DNA of 55,518 nt. Origin: Gemmatimonadales bacterium (GTDB lineage: Bacteria > Gemmatimonadota > Gemmatimonadetes > Longimicrobiales > Gaopeijiaceae). Numbering within the stretch: the first letter of the stretch is position 1; the number at the start of each line of letters is the position of its first letter. The position numbers and the translations under genes are program-made. The stretch lies in contig REBS01000106.1 in the NCBI GenBank assembly GCA_007692605.1, forward strand, positions 1 to 55,518, written 5' to 3'. Under the pieces are notes generated by a model. The model was not told the origin of the DNA, did not search any database, and was given only the letters and a program-made list of their open reading frames with translations. This document shows, piece after piece, positions 41,872-51,033 of this stretch.

Positions 41872-43332
41872 ATGGAACTACGAACGAAACGACCTCGACT
41901 CTCGATCCGGAAGATCTCGGGCCTCCTGGGTCAGGCGAGAACCATCTTCGCAGCGGCGATGAGTGCCACGATCCTGATCTGGGGCATGGGCCCATCGAGG
42001 GGCAGCGCCGAGCCCGTCCCTTCCGACCCCGCCGTGGTCACCGGAACGGTCATGGATTCCACGCGCATGGCCCCGCTCGAGGGTGCCGAGATTCGGCTCG
42101 TGGGCACCGATCGCACGGTCGTGTCGGATTCCGACGGCTCCTACCGCATGGAGATCGCGAGCCCCGGTCGTCATGAACTGCAGCTGAGCCATCCGCGGCT
42201 GCTGGAGCTGGGGGTGGATTCTCTCCCGTCGTGGGAGATCGTCGTGGCATCCGGAGACGTTCACACCCGGGATCTTGCGATTCCGGGCTGGGGCACCTTG
42301 GGCATGTGGCAGTGCGGGCAAATTCCGGGGGAGTCGGGTCTTGGAGTGATCAGCGGGGTCGTGGTTTCGGCGGGGACGCGCGACGGGCTCGAAGGGGTGA
42401 CGGTGCAGGTGGCGCGGGACCCGGAGCCGGAGACCCGTCGCGACGCGCCTGGGCACGACGAACGGTGGGAGGCAAACACCGGGCCGGAGGGCCGCTTCGT
42501 GGTTTGCGGTCTGCCGATGGACGTCTCGCTGCAAGCGACGGTGTCGGTGGCGGGCATCGAGACCGGCACGCAGGAGCTGCTCCTGAGCTCGGATGACGCC
42601 GAGGAGATCACCCTCCAGGTGGGCACGGGTGAAGCGGGTGTGCTCCGGGGGACGGTCGAGCGGGGAGAGGACGGCGAGCCCATCGAGGCGGCCCAGGTTC
42701 GGGTGCGGGGTCCGGACGGCCTCTCCGAACTCCTGGTGACCGACCGGGCGGGGGGGTTCATCCTGCCGGAGGTCCCCTCGGGAGCGTACGAGGTCGAGGT
42801 GGCGCACCTGGCCTATCGGGACCTGGACGAGCCCCTGGCCTTCGACGTCGTGGGCGGCCAGATGACGAACGTGACGGTGCGTCTGCTCCGGGACGCCATC
42901 GCGCTCGATCCCATCGATGTCGAAGTGGAGGCGCGCCGGCCGACGTGGGGCCCCCTCGTCGAGATCTACGACCGGAGGGAGCGCTTCGAGCGCCTGGGAC
43001 TCGGGAACTTCATCGGACGAGACGTGCTCGATGGGCCCGGGTCCCACAGGCTGAGCAGGGTGGTCGCGGCCCGAACCCCCGGGGTACGGCTGGTTTCCGG
43101 GCCAGGGCAGGTGTCCGCGGGTTCCCTGCGAATCCACCGCGTCAATGACTGCGAACCTTCGATCTACGTGGACGGGGTCCGGACCCGGATAGAGGTCGAC
43201 TTCTTCTCGCCCAGTCAGATCGAGATGATCGAAATCTACCGTGGCGTCTCGCAGCTTCCGGGAGAGATGGCCGACAACCAGGCCCGTCGTTGCGGTGCCA
43301 TCGGGATCTGGACGCGTCGAGGGCATCGATGA
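41872..43332 (+). CDS. carboxypeptidase-regulatory-like / TonB-plug protein without barrel
   Basis: 486 residues. A signal-like N-terminus (IFAAAMSATILIWGMG) precedes three Ig-like carboxypeptidase regulatory domains: VTGTVMDSTRMAPLEGAEIR, ISGVVVSAGTRDGLEGVTVQ and LRGTVERGEDGEPIEAAQVR. The C-terminal 130 residues resemble the plug of TonB-dependent receptors (FIGRDVLDGPGSHRLSRVVA and CEPSIYVDGVRT, then EMIEIYRGVSQ). No beta-barrel follows. Such plug-only proteins are frequent in Gemmatimonadota-like genomes; their role is unknown. The ATG follows GGAGGTG. Confidence 0.8.
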   Translation: MELRTKRPRLSIRKISGLLGQARTIFAAAMSATILIWGMGPSRGSAEPVPSDPAVVTGTVMDSTRMAPLEGAEIRLVGTDRTVVSDSDGSYRMEIASPGRHELQLSHPRLLELGVDSLPSWEIVVASGDVHTRDLAIPGWGTLGMWQCGQIPGESGLGVISGVVVSAGTRDGLEGVTVQVARDPEPETRRDAPGHDERWEANTGPEGRFVVCGLPMDVSLQATVSVAGIETGTQELLLSSDDAEEITLQVGTGEAGVLRGTVERGEDGEPIEAAQVRVRGPDGLSELLVTDRAGGFILPEVPSGAYEVEVAHLAYRDLDEPLAFDVVGGQMTNVTVRLLRDAIALDPIDVEVEARRPTWGPLVEIYDRRERFERLGLGNFIGRDVLDGPGSHRLSRVVAARTPGVRLVSGPGQVSAGSLRIHRVNDCEPSIYVDGVRTRIEVDFFSPSQIEMIEIYRGVSQLPGEMADNQARRCGAIGIWTRRGHR

Positions 43333-43518
43333 CGGAGCCAAGTGCCTACGACCATTCGGGCGAGGAGGCCTCTTGGTAGGCGAACCACCCACCGTATCTC
43401 GTGATCCGTTGGCTCGTGGTATCTGGGGGCTTCCGTACGTCGAACTTGACTTCCTGTGGGGGCTTGCGTGATATTCATAAGACAAGATAGTGGTTTCACG
43501 AGAATCACGGATTCGTCG

Positions 43519-44148
43519 ATGACGGACACGACAGTAGCGGATCTCGACCGCGAAGCGGTTCTTCGGATCGCACGCTCGGCAGGCCTTGAGGCGGCGGGAC
43601 GCGCCGAGGAGGGGTTCTTCGTGTCCGGCCCTGAAGCGGAGATTCGTGCCCTGCGCCAGCTCATCCGTTCGGTCCTCTCCGAGGGCGAGCGTGACGAGGA
43701 GTTGATCGATGTCCTGCTACAGGATATCGAGCCCACCGTGATGGGACCGGAGCATATGCTCCAGTTGCGCATGCAGGCCGAGGCCCGGAAGGCCTTCCTT
43801 CAGGAGGTAGCCCTCCTGGACAGTGCGGGGGTCGGCGAGCTGCTCGGCTCCAAAGCCCGGAATACATCTGCCATGGCAAGCCGCCTAAAGCGGGAGGGGA
43901 AGCTTTTCGCGGTGACGCACCGGGGGGTGGACCTCTATCCCGCCGATCAGATCGTGGACGGTGCCCCGAGCCCGGCTATTCCGGAGATCCTGGGCGCCTT
44001 CTCGAGCGACTCTCCCTGGGCGCTGGCCCTGTGGTTGAACGCACCCTCCGCGTGGTTGGAGGGGGAGAAGCCGCTTCGCGTCCTCGCCGCGGATCCGGAT
44101 CGGGTCGTCCACGCCGCACGGAAGTCCACCGAGCCCAACCGGTTCTGA
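43519..44148 (+). CDS. antitoxin with Xre/MbcA/ParS-type toxin-binding domain
   Basis: 209 residues. The C-terminal part (about 140-209) has the toxin-binding pattern of MbcA/ParS antitoxins: AIPEILGAFSSDSPWALALW, NAPSAWLEGEKPLRVLAADP and DRVVHAAR. Ahead of it is a possible winged HTH (LLDSAGVGELLGSKARNTSA). The N-terminal 70 residues are acidic and helical. Antitoxins of this class bind and block a RES-domain toxin encoded next door and repress their own promoter. The ATG at 43519 is chosen over an upstream in-frame ATG. The toxin gene follows after 7 bases. The upstream gap is AT-richer than its surroundings, fitting a regulated promoter. Confidence 0.8.
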   Translation: MTDTTVADLDREAVLRIARSAGLEAAGRAEEGFFVSGPEAEIRALRQLIRSVLSEGERDEELIDVLLQDIEPTVMGPEHMLQLRMQAEARKAFLQEVALLDSAGVGELLGSKARNTSAMASRLKREGKLFAVTHRGVDLYPADQIVDGAPSPAIPEILGAFSSDSPWALALWLNAPSAWLEGEKPLRVLAADPDRVVHAARKSTEPNRF

Positions 44149-44155
44149 GGGACGG

Positions 44156-44818
44156 GTGCGAGCTCCCTCGGAGCACGCCGTTCCGGAGGTGCCCGGGGAG
44201 TTAGGAAACCGCCCGCGAACGACCGTCTGGCACTCGGGTCGGCCGATGGTTCGCGTGTACCATCGCGACTACCGGCCAGAGAGCTTCAACCCGGGGGTCC
44301 GAACGGAGCCGTTGGGTCGCTTCCATTTCTTCGACGACGAACGGGGCCGGAGGGTGCCTGTCCTCTACACTGCCGAGGGGGAGGACGCGGCCATCAGCGA
44401 GACCGTCTTCCGCGACCTGCCGGTGGGCTCCCGGGAGCCGGCCGTTGTCCCGGAGAGTCTTCTCGCCTTCTATGGACTCGTTCGCCTGCGTGCCCGGCGT
44501 GATCTGGCTCTGGTTGAACTGCACGGCCACGGCCTTCGCCGGCTGGGGCTTCGACCCGGGAGCCTCACGGGGACGGGTCCCGAAGGGTATCCGCGGACCG
44601 TGGAATGGGCGCGGGCGCTCCATGGAGCGTTGCCTGAGGCGGACGGCCTGGTCTGGATGAGTCGACAGTTCAACTCGGAGCGTGCGATCATGCTCTTCGG
44701 CGACCGCGCCGAGGAAGTGGATCTTGAGCGTCTGGGCCCGGGGGTTCCCCTTCGTACCGGACCCGGAAGGGTGATCCTGGATCGAGCGGCGAATGCGTCC
44801 GGCGTTCTCATTGCGTGA
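44156..44818 (+). CDS. RES-domain toxin (NAD+-degrading type)
   Basis: 220 residues of the RES family. The namesake residues fit: an Arg in RVYHRDYRPESFNPG, Glu in DAAISETVFRDLP, and Ser in VWMSRQFNSERAIMLFGDR. RES toxins such as MbcT and the Photorhabdus Res protein destroy NAD+ and stop growth unless bound by their antitoxin. It follows the MbcA/ParS-type antitoxin gene by 7 bases with a GAGGGA site before the GTG. An ATG at 44246 would give a shorter form that still has all three residues. The pair forms a complete type II toxin-antitoxin module. Confidence 0.83.
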   Translation: MRAPSEHAVPEVPGELGNRPRTTVWHSGRPMVRVYHRDYRPESFNPGVRTEPLGRFHFFDDERGRRVPVLYTAEGEDAAISETVFRDLPVGSREPAVVPESLLAFYGLVRLRARRDLALVELHGHGLRRLGLRPGSLTGTGPEGYPRTVEWARALHGALPEADGLVWMSRQFNSERAIMLFGDRAEEVDLERLGPGVPLRTGPGRVILDRAANASGVLIA

Positions 44819-44919
44819 TCGCGGTGGACGTACTGCCTGCGGCCCCTAATGTTCAGAGCCAACCTGGCACGACGGATCGGGAGAAGGGTGCGTCGAGGCC
44901 ACTGACAACGGAGATCCAG

Positions 44920-46113
44920 GTGAATTCAAGGTTCCTGTCGAACGACTGTCGCCCCGGGTGCCACCGCCCGAGCGCACGGACTGCGCCCGGCTCACGCGTG
45001 CCCCGGCTCGGGGCCGCCCTTGCGCTCGTCCTGAGCCTTCTGGCCTGCGATCCCGATGCCTCGCAGCCAGCGATCCAGCCGGACCTTGTCGAGACGGATG
45101 GGCTCTGCCGGCTGGTGTTCGAGCCCACCGGGCTGACCCTGGAGTCCGATCTGGAGGGGTCGATTCCCGACCCGGTGGCCAACGCAGCGGCGCTGGACGG
45201 GGAGGGGCGCTTCTACACCCGCACCTCGGCACCCGGGGTCGTGGCGCGCTGGACCCCTGAGGGCGAGTTCGATGCTGCGGTGGGCGCTCCCGGCGAGGGG
45301 CCGCAGGAGTTCGACCCCATCGTCCGCATGTATCTGGGAGCGGGAGACACGATCCATGTGCTCCACCGAGCTCGCTGGTCGATGATCGCTCCGGACCTCT
45401 CCGTGCATTTCGTGGCGCGGGTCGACGCCCTGGCCGGTCCGGCGGTGCAGGGCTCCGAGATCTCGGTCGATGGGCGACTGATGCTCCCGATGCTGCACCC
45501 GGAGCAAGGGGTCTACGGGGTGGGAATCATCGATCGTGAAGGGGAGCTTGCCCACTTCGTCGAAGCCCCGGATGCGGACCCGATGATCTGGGAAATGGGA
45601 GTGGGAATCGCCCGGATCGAGGGCTCGAACGAGTTCTGGGTGGGCCCCACGCAGCACGACCAGGACCACTATGTCCTGGAGCGGTGGAGCCCCGAGGGGG
45701 AGCGCCTGGAGCGCATCGAGCGACGAATCGACTGGATTCCCGACGAGGCGCTGCCCATACCCCGGCAGCCGGTGTCCATGTGGTTGCACCGGCACCCCGG
45801 CAGTGCTATCTCGGTCTCAGCCATGGTGCCCATTCCGTCGCTGGATCAGGGAGCGTTCGAGAACATGCCCTCGATGACGAGGACCTTTCATCGCCTGGAG
45901 GTCCTCGATCCGGGATCCGGCGAGCTCCTGGTCAGCGCCTGGGTGGATCTCCATCCGGAGGCGGTGGGAACGGTGGGCACCCGGCTTCGGGGCACCGCGA
46001 AGAGCCTCCTGGGCACGCGCCGGGATGACGGGGTCGAAGGGCTCGAGGTGGGCCGGTTCGAGCTTCACCCCAGGACGCCCGAGGCGGCCGAGCTCTGCGG
46101 CGTGTCCTCCTGA
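44920..46113 (+). CDS. six-bladed beta-propeller lipoprotein
   Basis: 397 residues. The GTG at 44920 is preceded by GGAG and is used here. A GTG at 44998 would place the lipoprotein signal (RLGAALALVLSLLACDP) directly at the N-terminus but lacks a ribosome site. After the lipobox, the whole protein is a propeller: ANAAALDGEGRFYTRT, VVARWTPEGEFDAAVGAPGE and GPQEFDPIVRMYLGAGDTIH are blade-like repeats. It is similar in kind to the propeller part of the gene at 40184-41620. The function is unknown; such proteins often sit near peptidases or small exported peptides. Confidence 0.7.
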   Translation: MNSRFLSNDCRPGCHRPSARTAPGSRVPRLGAALALVLSLLACDPDASQPAIQPDLVETDGLCRLVFEPTGLTLESDLEGSIPDPVANAAALDGEGRFYTRTSAPGVVARWTPEGEFDAAVGAPGEGPQEFDPIVRMYLGAGDTIHVLHRARWSMIAPDLSVHFVARVDALAGPAVQGSEISVDGRLMLPMLHPEQGVYGVGIIDREGELAHFVEAPDADPMIWEMGVGIARIEGSNEFWVGPTQHDQDHYVLERWSPEGERLERIERRIDWIPDEALPIPRQPVSMWLHRHPGSAISVSAMVPIPSLDQGAFENMPSMTRTFHRLEVLDPGSGELLVSAWVDLHPEAVGTVGTRLRGTAKSLLGTRRDDGVEGLEVGRFELHPRTPEAAELCGVSS

Positions 46114-46136
46114 CCATTCCAACTGGAGTCCATCGG

Positions 46137-47906
46137 ATGCTTCGAGTCTTCGCGCTGTTCCTGCTGGTCACGGCTCCCCTGGTGTCTGCGTGCGAGCCGA
46201 GCGATGCGGCGCCCGGTGAAGGCCTCCCCGAAACGGAATGGGTGAGCGCAGATGGCCAGGTGACGTGGGATCGATACCATACGAATGCCGAGACCATCGA
46301 GATCATGCGTGCGTTCGAGGCGATGTATCCGGATCTGGCCCGGGTGTTCTCGATCGGCGAGAGCCTGTTCGGACAGGAGCTCATGGTGATCGAGATCACC
46401 AATACCGAGACGGGCCCGGCGGCCGAGAAGCCGGCGCTGTACCTGGATGGGGGGATCCACGCGCAGGAGCTGACGTCCTCGGAGGTGGCGCTGTATGCGA
46501 TGGCTCACCTGCTGAACGGCTATGGGAGCGATCCGCAGGTGACGGAGCTTCTGGACACCCGGGCCTTCTACATCCGGCCGAAGTTCAATCCCGACGGATC
46601 GGACCTGGTGCTGAACGAGGACCAGTGGCTGCGCAGCACCCCCCGGCCCGTCGACGAGAATGGGGATGGGATTCCCGACTCCGATCCCCCCGAGGACCTG
46701 GACGGGGACGGGCGGATCCTGCAGATGCTGATTCCGGATCCCGAGGGCAACCGGGTGCGGGATGCCGATGACCCGCGGATCGTGAGGGCGCGCCAGGCAG
46801 GCGACGAGGGGCCCTTCTACCGCCAGGTGCGCGAGGGGCGGGATCTGAATGGCGACGGGGTGATCAACTCCGACGGGATCGGGGGAATGGACATGAACCG
46901 CAACTTCCCCTACAACTGGGCGCCGCTCTACCAGCAGCCGGGATCGTACAACTTCCCCCTGTCGGAGCCCGAGACCTGGGCGGCCGCGAACTTCGTGAAC
47001 GACCACCCCAACATCACGCAGATCGTGCATGGGCATACCTCGGGCGGGTTCATCTACCGGCTTCCGTCGGCCTCGAACCCCGAGGAGTTCGACCAGACCG
47101 ACCTGGCGCTGATCGAGGAGCTCGGGGCCTTCTATACCGAAGACACGGGGCGCCCGGTGCGACCCAGCGCCACCCATCCGGTGGATCATCGCTATGGGAC
47201 CTTCATCTCCTTCGGCTACGACACCTACGGGATCGTGGGGTGGGTGCCCGAGTACTGGCCGGGCCCCGCGTCGTGGGTGCCCGACTACGACGACAACGGC
47301 GAGGTGACCGAGGCCGACTGGCACCGGGCCAACGACGAGGAGTTCGACGGCCACTACTTCACCGACTGGACTCCGTTCGATCATCCCGACCTCGGCGAGG
47401 TGCTGATCGGGGGCTGGCACACCAAGTACTGGAACCAGAATCCGCCCATGGAGCTGCTCGAAGAGGAGCTGCGCACCCAGATCCCCTGGATCCTGCATCT
47501 GGCCGAACAGTCGCCGCGCATCCGGATCGACGAGCCGGTGGTGACGGCGCTGGGCGAGGATCGCTATCGGGTGGCGGTGACCGTCACCAACGAGGGATAC
47601 CTGGCGACGCATCTCACCCAGCGGGGGGCCGAGGGCCGCGAGGTCGACGGCGAGATCCGCGACCCGATCATCCGTCCGATCCTGGCGATCCTCGAGGGCG
47701 AGGGGATCCGGGTCGAGGACGGAAACGGGCGAACCCCCATCGGGCACCTGGCCGGCACCAACCCCCACACCGATGCGGTGACCGACCGGAGTCGGACCGT
47801 GGAGTGGACCGTCGTGCGCGAGGGACCCGGCGCCGAGATGCGGGTCACCGTCGATGCGGCGAAGGGTGGCGTGGTTCGAAGCGACGCGGTGTCGTGGCCG
47901 GAGTGA
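46137..47906 (+). CDS. M14-family zinc carboxypeptidase lipoprotein
   Basis: 589 residues. A lipobox ends the signal peptide (LLVTAPLVSAC19). Zinc ligands are His108 and Glu111 in LDGGIHAQELTS, and the third His is in IVHGHTSGGFI. The substrate-binding MDMNRNFPYNW is complete. Two Asp-rich loops that look like calcium sites (DENGDGIPDSDPPEDLDGDG and DLNGDGVINSDG) are inserted before the core. The C-terminal part (about 470-589) is a beta-sandwich-like add-on. It should cleave peptides at the cell surface. The ATG follows GGAG, 23 bases after the propeller lipoprotein gene. Confidence 0.9.
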   Translation: MLRVFALFLLVTAPLVSACEPSDAAPGEGLPETEWVSADGQVTWDRYHTNAETIEIMRAFEAMYPDLARVFSIGESLFGQELMVIEITNTETGPAAEKPALYLDGGIHAQELTSSEVALYAMAHLLNGYGSDPQVTELLDTRAFYIRPKFNPDGSDLVLNEDQWLRSTPRPVDENGDGIPDSDPPEDLDGDGRILQMLIPDPEGNRVRDADDPRIVRARQAGDEGPFYRQVREGRDLNGDGVINSDGIGGMDMNRNFPYNWAPLYQQPGSYNFPLSEPETWAAANFVNDHPNITQIVHGHTSGGFIYRLPSASNPEEFDQTDLALIEELGAFYTEDTGRPVRPSATHPVDHRYGTFISFGYDTYGIVGWVPEYWPGPASWVPDYDDNGEVTEADWHRANDEEFDGHYFTDWTPFDHPDLGEVLIGGWHTKYWNQNPPMELLEEELRTQIPWILHLAEQSPRIRIDEPVVTALGEDRYRVAVTVTNEGYLATHLTQRGAEGREVDGEIRDPIIRPILAILEGEGIRVEDGNGRTPIGHLAGTNPHTDAVTDRSRTVEWTVVREGPGAEMRVTVDAAKGGVVRSDAVSWPE

Positions 47907-47918
47907 GCACGCCGGCGG

Positions 47919-48398
47919 CTACCGGCGGCTGGCCCGGAGCGAAAGGGTCAGGGTGAACCGGGCGACGGGGTCCTCCGGATCGATCGAGGGGCAGGTGACC
48001 ACGACCGATGCCGGGCGGTTCACCCGCTCACCGGTCTCGAGGGCCTCGTCGAACATGGCGTCGATCTGCGCGCCGTCGCGGCAGGTGAAGTGAGCGGCGG
48101 CCTCGGCCCGCTTCAGGAACTCGCCCTGCACGTCCTTGAAGGCGAAGTGGACCCGCAGGCCCCGCTCCCTTGCCTTGGTGAAGACCAGAAAGCCCCCGGC
48201 CAGGTCCGCCCCGATCGCGAGGGCGCCGAAGTACAGGCTCCCCAGGTGATTCCTCGTGCGTCGGCTCCGCCGGATGCGCACCTCGATCAGCTCGGAGTCC
48301 ATGCGCACGATCTTCGGACGACAGTATGCGATCAGGGGGATGTGGCGCAGGCTGAAGAGCTTGAGCGCCAGATTGGCGCGCCAGGGCGAAGGGGCCAT
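47919..48398 (-). CDS. DUF4442 hotdog-fold thioesterase-like protein
   Basis: 159 residues. The central RTRNHLGSLYFGALAIGADL matches the conserved part of DUF4442, a hotdog-fold family near acyl-CoA thioesterases. A conserved-type Asp sits in AIGADLAGGF. The C-terminal strand pair (FTLTLSLR) is present. The ATG at 48398 follows GGGGAG; a longer open frame upstream overlaps the nitroreductase gene and is not used. It lies 17 bases after that gene, so they may be cotranscribed. Confidence 0.8.
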   Translation of the reverse strand: MAPSPWRANLALKLFSLRHIPLIAYCRPKIVRMDSELIEVRIRRSRRTRNHLGSLYFGALAIGADLAGGFLVFTKARERGLRVHFAFKDVQGEFLKRAEAAAHFTCRDGAQIDAMFDEALETGERVNRPASVVVTCPSIDPEDPVARFTLTLSLRASRR

Positions 48399-48415
48399 GG
48401 GAGGTCTCCCCGGGG

Positions 48416-49111
48416 TCAGTCCCGGAAGCTCGCGATCTCGTCCAGGGGCTTCTTGTGCCCCGCGGCTTCGGGGACGCGTGCGTCCGGGGCCGGGTACCCG
48501 GCCACCAGGAGAAGGAAGGGGCGCTCGTTGTCGGGGCGCCCCAGGAGGTCGTTGAGGAACCCCATCGGGCTGGGCGTATGGGTCAGGGTGGCGAGCCCCG
48601 CGTGGTGCAGGGCCGTGATCAGGATCCCCGTGGCGATCCCGACGGACTCGGTCACGTAGTAGTGCTTGATCCGGCTGCCGTCCGGTTGGGTTCCGTACCG
48701 CTGCTCGAAGATCGCGATCAGGTAGGGGGCGTGCTCCAGAAAGGGCTTTTCCGGGTCGGTGCCGAGGGGGGCCAGCGCCTCGAGCCACTCGCGGGGGGCG
48801 CGGCGCTCGTAGAACTCCTGCTCCTCGGCTTCGGCAGCTCGACGGATCTCGGCCTTGAGCCCGGGGTCGGCCACCACCGCAAAGTGCCAGGGCTGCAGAT
48901 TCGCTCCGTTCGGGGCGGTGCCCGCCGCGCGCAGGGCGTGCTCGATCACCTCGCGGGGCACGGGGCGGTCCGAGAACTCCCGCACCGTGCGGCGGCGCGC
49001 CACCTCCGCGTGAAAGTCCGCGGCCCGGCGGATCATCTCGTCGGGGGGGTATTCACGGTAGCTCTCGAGGGGCGTGAGTCGCGGCCCGGTGTCGCTCTCG
49101 TCTACTCCCAC
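48416..49111 (-). CDS. nitroreductase-fold flavoprotein, iodotyrosine deiodinase-like
   Basis: 231 residues, FMN-binding. The N-terminal [20 protein letters not shown] and [14 protein letters not shown] are shared with iodotyrosine deiodinase (IYD). Glu97, Tyr101 and Lys122 have the same spacing (+4, +21) as the Glu-Tyr-Lys set that holds the substrate zwitterion in mammalian IYD. The C-terminal [20 protein letters not shown] and [10 protein letters not shown] also follow IYD. Bacterial IYDs that remove iodine from tyrosine are known; the natural substrate here may be another halotyrosine. The ATG or GTG start region is short of a ribosome site. Confidence 0.83.
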   Translation of the reverse strand: MGVDESDTGPRLTPLESYREYPPDEMIRRAADFHAEVARRRTVREFSDRPVPREVIEHALRAAGTAPNGANLQPWHFAVVADPGLKAEIRRAAEAEEQEFYERRAPREWLEALAPLGTDPEKPFLEHAPYLIAIFEQRYGTQPDGSRIKHYYVTESVGIATGILITALHHAGLATLTHTPSPMGFLNDLLGRPDNERPFLLLVAGYPAPDARVPEAAGHKKPLDEIASFRD

Positions 49112-49236
49112 GTCTCTCCCACCCCCCCCGTTCTCAAATGCAATGAGAAGCTGACCCGTCCCTGCGATCCGAACGGCAAGGTAGAGCGGGCCGTTGGGCC
49201 TAGCAAGAAGATTCGGGCGGCGGTCGGGAGCTGGGC

Positions 49237-49263
49237 GGGCAGCGGGTGCCGGCCCGGCTGCCC
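49237..49263 (-). terminator. candidate terminator hairpin after the alkaline phosphatase gene
   Basis: GGGCAGC and GCTGCCC (7-bp stem, 13-base GC-rich loop) lie 30 bases after the phosphatase stop and about 125 bases before the IYD-like gene start on the minus strand. No T-run follows, so it is uncertain. The remainder of this 181-base gap holds the promoter of the IYD-like gene. Confidence 0.35.
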
Positions 49264-49292
49264 GGCGCCCGCCGCTCAGGACGGGAGACGGC

Positions 49293-50807
49293 TCAGCCCT
49301 CTCCCCAGAGCTCGAAGATCCACTGGGCGATCTCGGTGTTGTCGAGATACGGGCCCCGGACCGGGTCGTTGCGCCCTTCGGCGTAGGCGTGGAATCCCTC
49401 GGCCCCGGCTCCCCGTGCGAAGAGTGGGACGAGCTGGTTGGTGTGGTAGGTGTGATACCACTCGAAGCCGGGCAGGGAATCCGGACCGCGGTTCTCGAGC
49501 GGTTGCCAGTCGGGGTTGGATCCGGGGCCCCACAGGTGTCCCGCCTCGTGGTCGGAGGTCACGATGATCAGGGTCTCGTCCCAGCTTGATTCCGCCTCGA
49601 CCCAGTCGATCACCGCCTGGACCGCGTCATCGGTGAAGAAGATTTCTTCGATCGCGCGTCCCATGAGGTTCCAGTGTCCACCCCAATCGAGAGCGCCCGA
49701 CTCGATCATGACGAAAAAGCCCTCATCCGATGCATTGCGGAGGACGTTGAGGGCGCCCGCGGTCATCTCGGCCAGCGAGGGGACGTTCTCGTTCAGCGGG
49801 GTCTCGAACGGCATCTCCAGGGGATCGACCCGTCCGGGGGGCCCTTCGCGATGCGAGCGGGCGAGGGGGGTGGGGTCGCGGTTGAACTGATCGGCGGTCG
49901 TGACGTGCGGGATTCCCAGCACGCGCTCGGGGGTGGGGCCCGAGGCCAGCGCTCGAAAGTCCTCGAGTTCATGGACCAGGGTCCATGAGGTCTGGTTGCC
50001 GCTCACCTGCCCCCACACGTCCTCGGGAATCCAGAAGTAGTTGGGCTCCTCGCGGGGCTGGGCGTTGTCGTCGAAGTACGGGTGGCCGGTGCCCATGATC
50101 AGCGTCGCGTTGCTTTCCATGATCATGGCCCGTGCGATCTCGTGGTAGTTGGTTCGCGACTCGTTGTGCACGAGGAAGCCGGCGGGCGTGGCGTGGTTCA
50201 GCGGCACATTGGTGACGATCCCGGTTGCCTTGCCGAGTTCGCGCGCGCGGTCAGCCAGATGAAAGACGGGCTCTCCGTTCGCGTCGAGCCCCACGGCGGG
50301 ATCGATCGACTTCACCCCCGAAGAAAGCGCGGTCGCTGCGGCCGCCGAGCCGGTGACGGTGGTGGGCTCGTACTCGATTCCGATGACCGACTCGAAGTCC
50401 GTCCAGGCCTCCTGCGGATCGTACTGGCCGAGCGCGGTGTGCGTGCTCACGGCGAGCTGGACGGGGAAGTGCTCGAAGGACCAAATGGGTTCGGAGGGTT
50501 CACCGACCGGCTCGACCTCCCCCGGAGGCCCGCCGACCTGGTAGCGGGCCGCGCCCTGATGATACATGCTCGCCGCGTCGATCTGGTTGTACCCCATTCC
50601 GTCGAGTACGAAGAAGATCACGTTCTTCGGGGGGCTGGCCCCGAAGGTTGCATCCTCGGGTTCGGGCTGGGGCTGGCACGCCGCCACCCAGACCAGCAGG
50701 GCGAGGGTGGCCAGGGTGGAGACGATGCGGCGGCTAAAGGGGGCGTGGTGAAGGTCGGGCCGACGATCGGTCAGCCGACGGGTGGCGACGGTGGGTGACG
50801 AAGGCAC
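49293..50807 (-). CDS. alkaline phosphatase family lipoprotein
   Basis: 504 residues. The GTG at 50807 is used because GGAG precedes it; longer in-frame starts upstream lack a site. The signal ends in a lipobox ([12 protein letters not shown]). Metal-binding motifs include [29 protein letters not shown] with the serine nucleophile, [12 protein letters not shown] and [13 protein letters not shown]. In E. coli PhoA the serine is preceded by Asp; here it is Gly. It releases phosphate from organic esters at the cell surface. It lies 226 bases after the propeller-amidohydrolase gene. Confidence 0.87.
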   Translation of the reverse strand: MPSSPTVATRRLTDRRPDLHHAPFSRRIVSTLATLALLVWVAACQPQPEPEDATFGASPPKNVIFFVLDGMGYNQIDAASMYHQGAARYQVGGPPGEVEPVGEPSEPIWSFEHFPVQLAVSTHTALGQYDPQEAWTDFESVIGIEYEPTTVTGSAAAATALSSGVKSIDPAVGLDANGEPVFHLADRARELGKATGIVTNVPLNHATPAGFLVHNESRTNYHEIARAMIMESNATLIMGTGHPYFDDNAQPREEPNYFWIPEDVWGQVSGNQTSWTLVHELEDFRALASGPTPERVLGIPHVTTADQFNRDPTPLARSHREGPPGRVDPLEMPFETPLNENVPSLAEMTAGALNVLRNASDEGFFVMIESGALDWGGHWNLMGRAIEEIFFTDDAVQAVIDWVEAESSWDETLIIVTSDHEAGHLWGPGSNPDWQPLENRGPDSLPGFEWYHTYHTNQLVPLFARGAGAEGFHAYAEGRNDPVRGPYLDNTEIAQWIFELWGEG

Positions 50808-51033
50808 GGTTGGCTCCTGGACAGCGTTGGGGGACATCGGCACAGGGGGCAGTCGGGGTGCCGGGTGCACGATAGGGGTGATGGTACCGCGAGGATAACC
50901 CCCCGGGCCCCCGTATACAATATGCTACTTGTCGGGAGCCGGGCGAGAGCGACCCGAGGGTGCGGGCTGAGTGTCTGAGCGAGCGCTTGCGGTTCGAGTG
51001 ATCTGGGCTGCCCGGCCCTCTCGCCTGCCGCGA
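50808..51033. other. gap between the amidohydrolase and alkaline phosphatase genes
   Basis: 226 bases. It contains an AT-rich patch (GTATACAATATGCTAC near 50918-50933) that probably belongs to the phosphatase promoter. No matched -35/-10 pair and no gene were recognised. Confidence 0.4.

Noticed and set aside
39872-41995. Minus-strand open frame of about 700 codons
   Set aside because: Antisense to the thioredoxin-like and membrane-propeller genes; low-complexity, His/Pro/Arg-rich.
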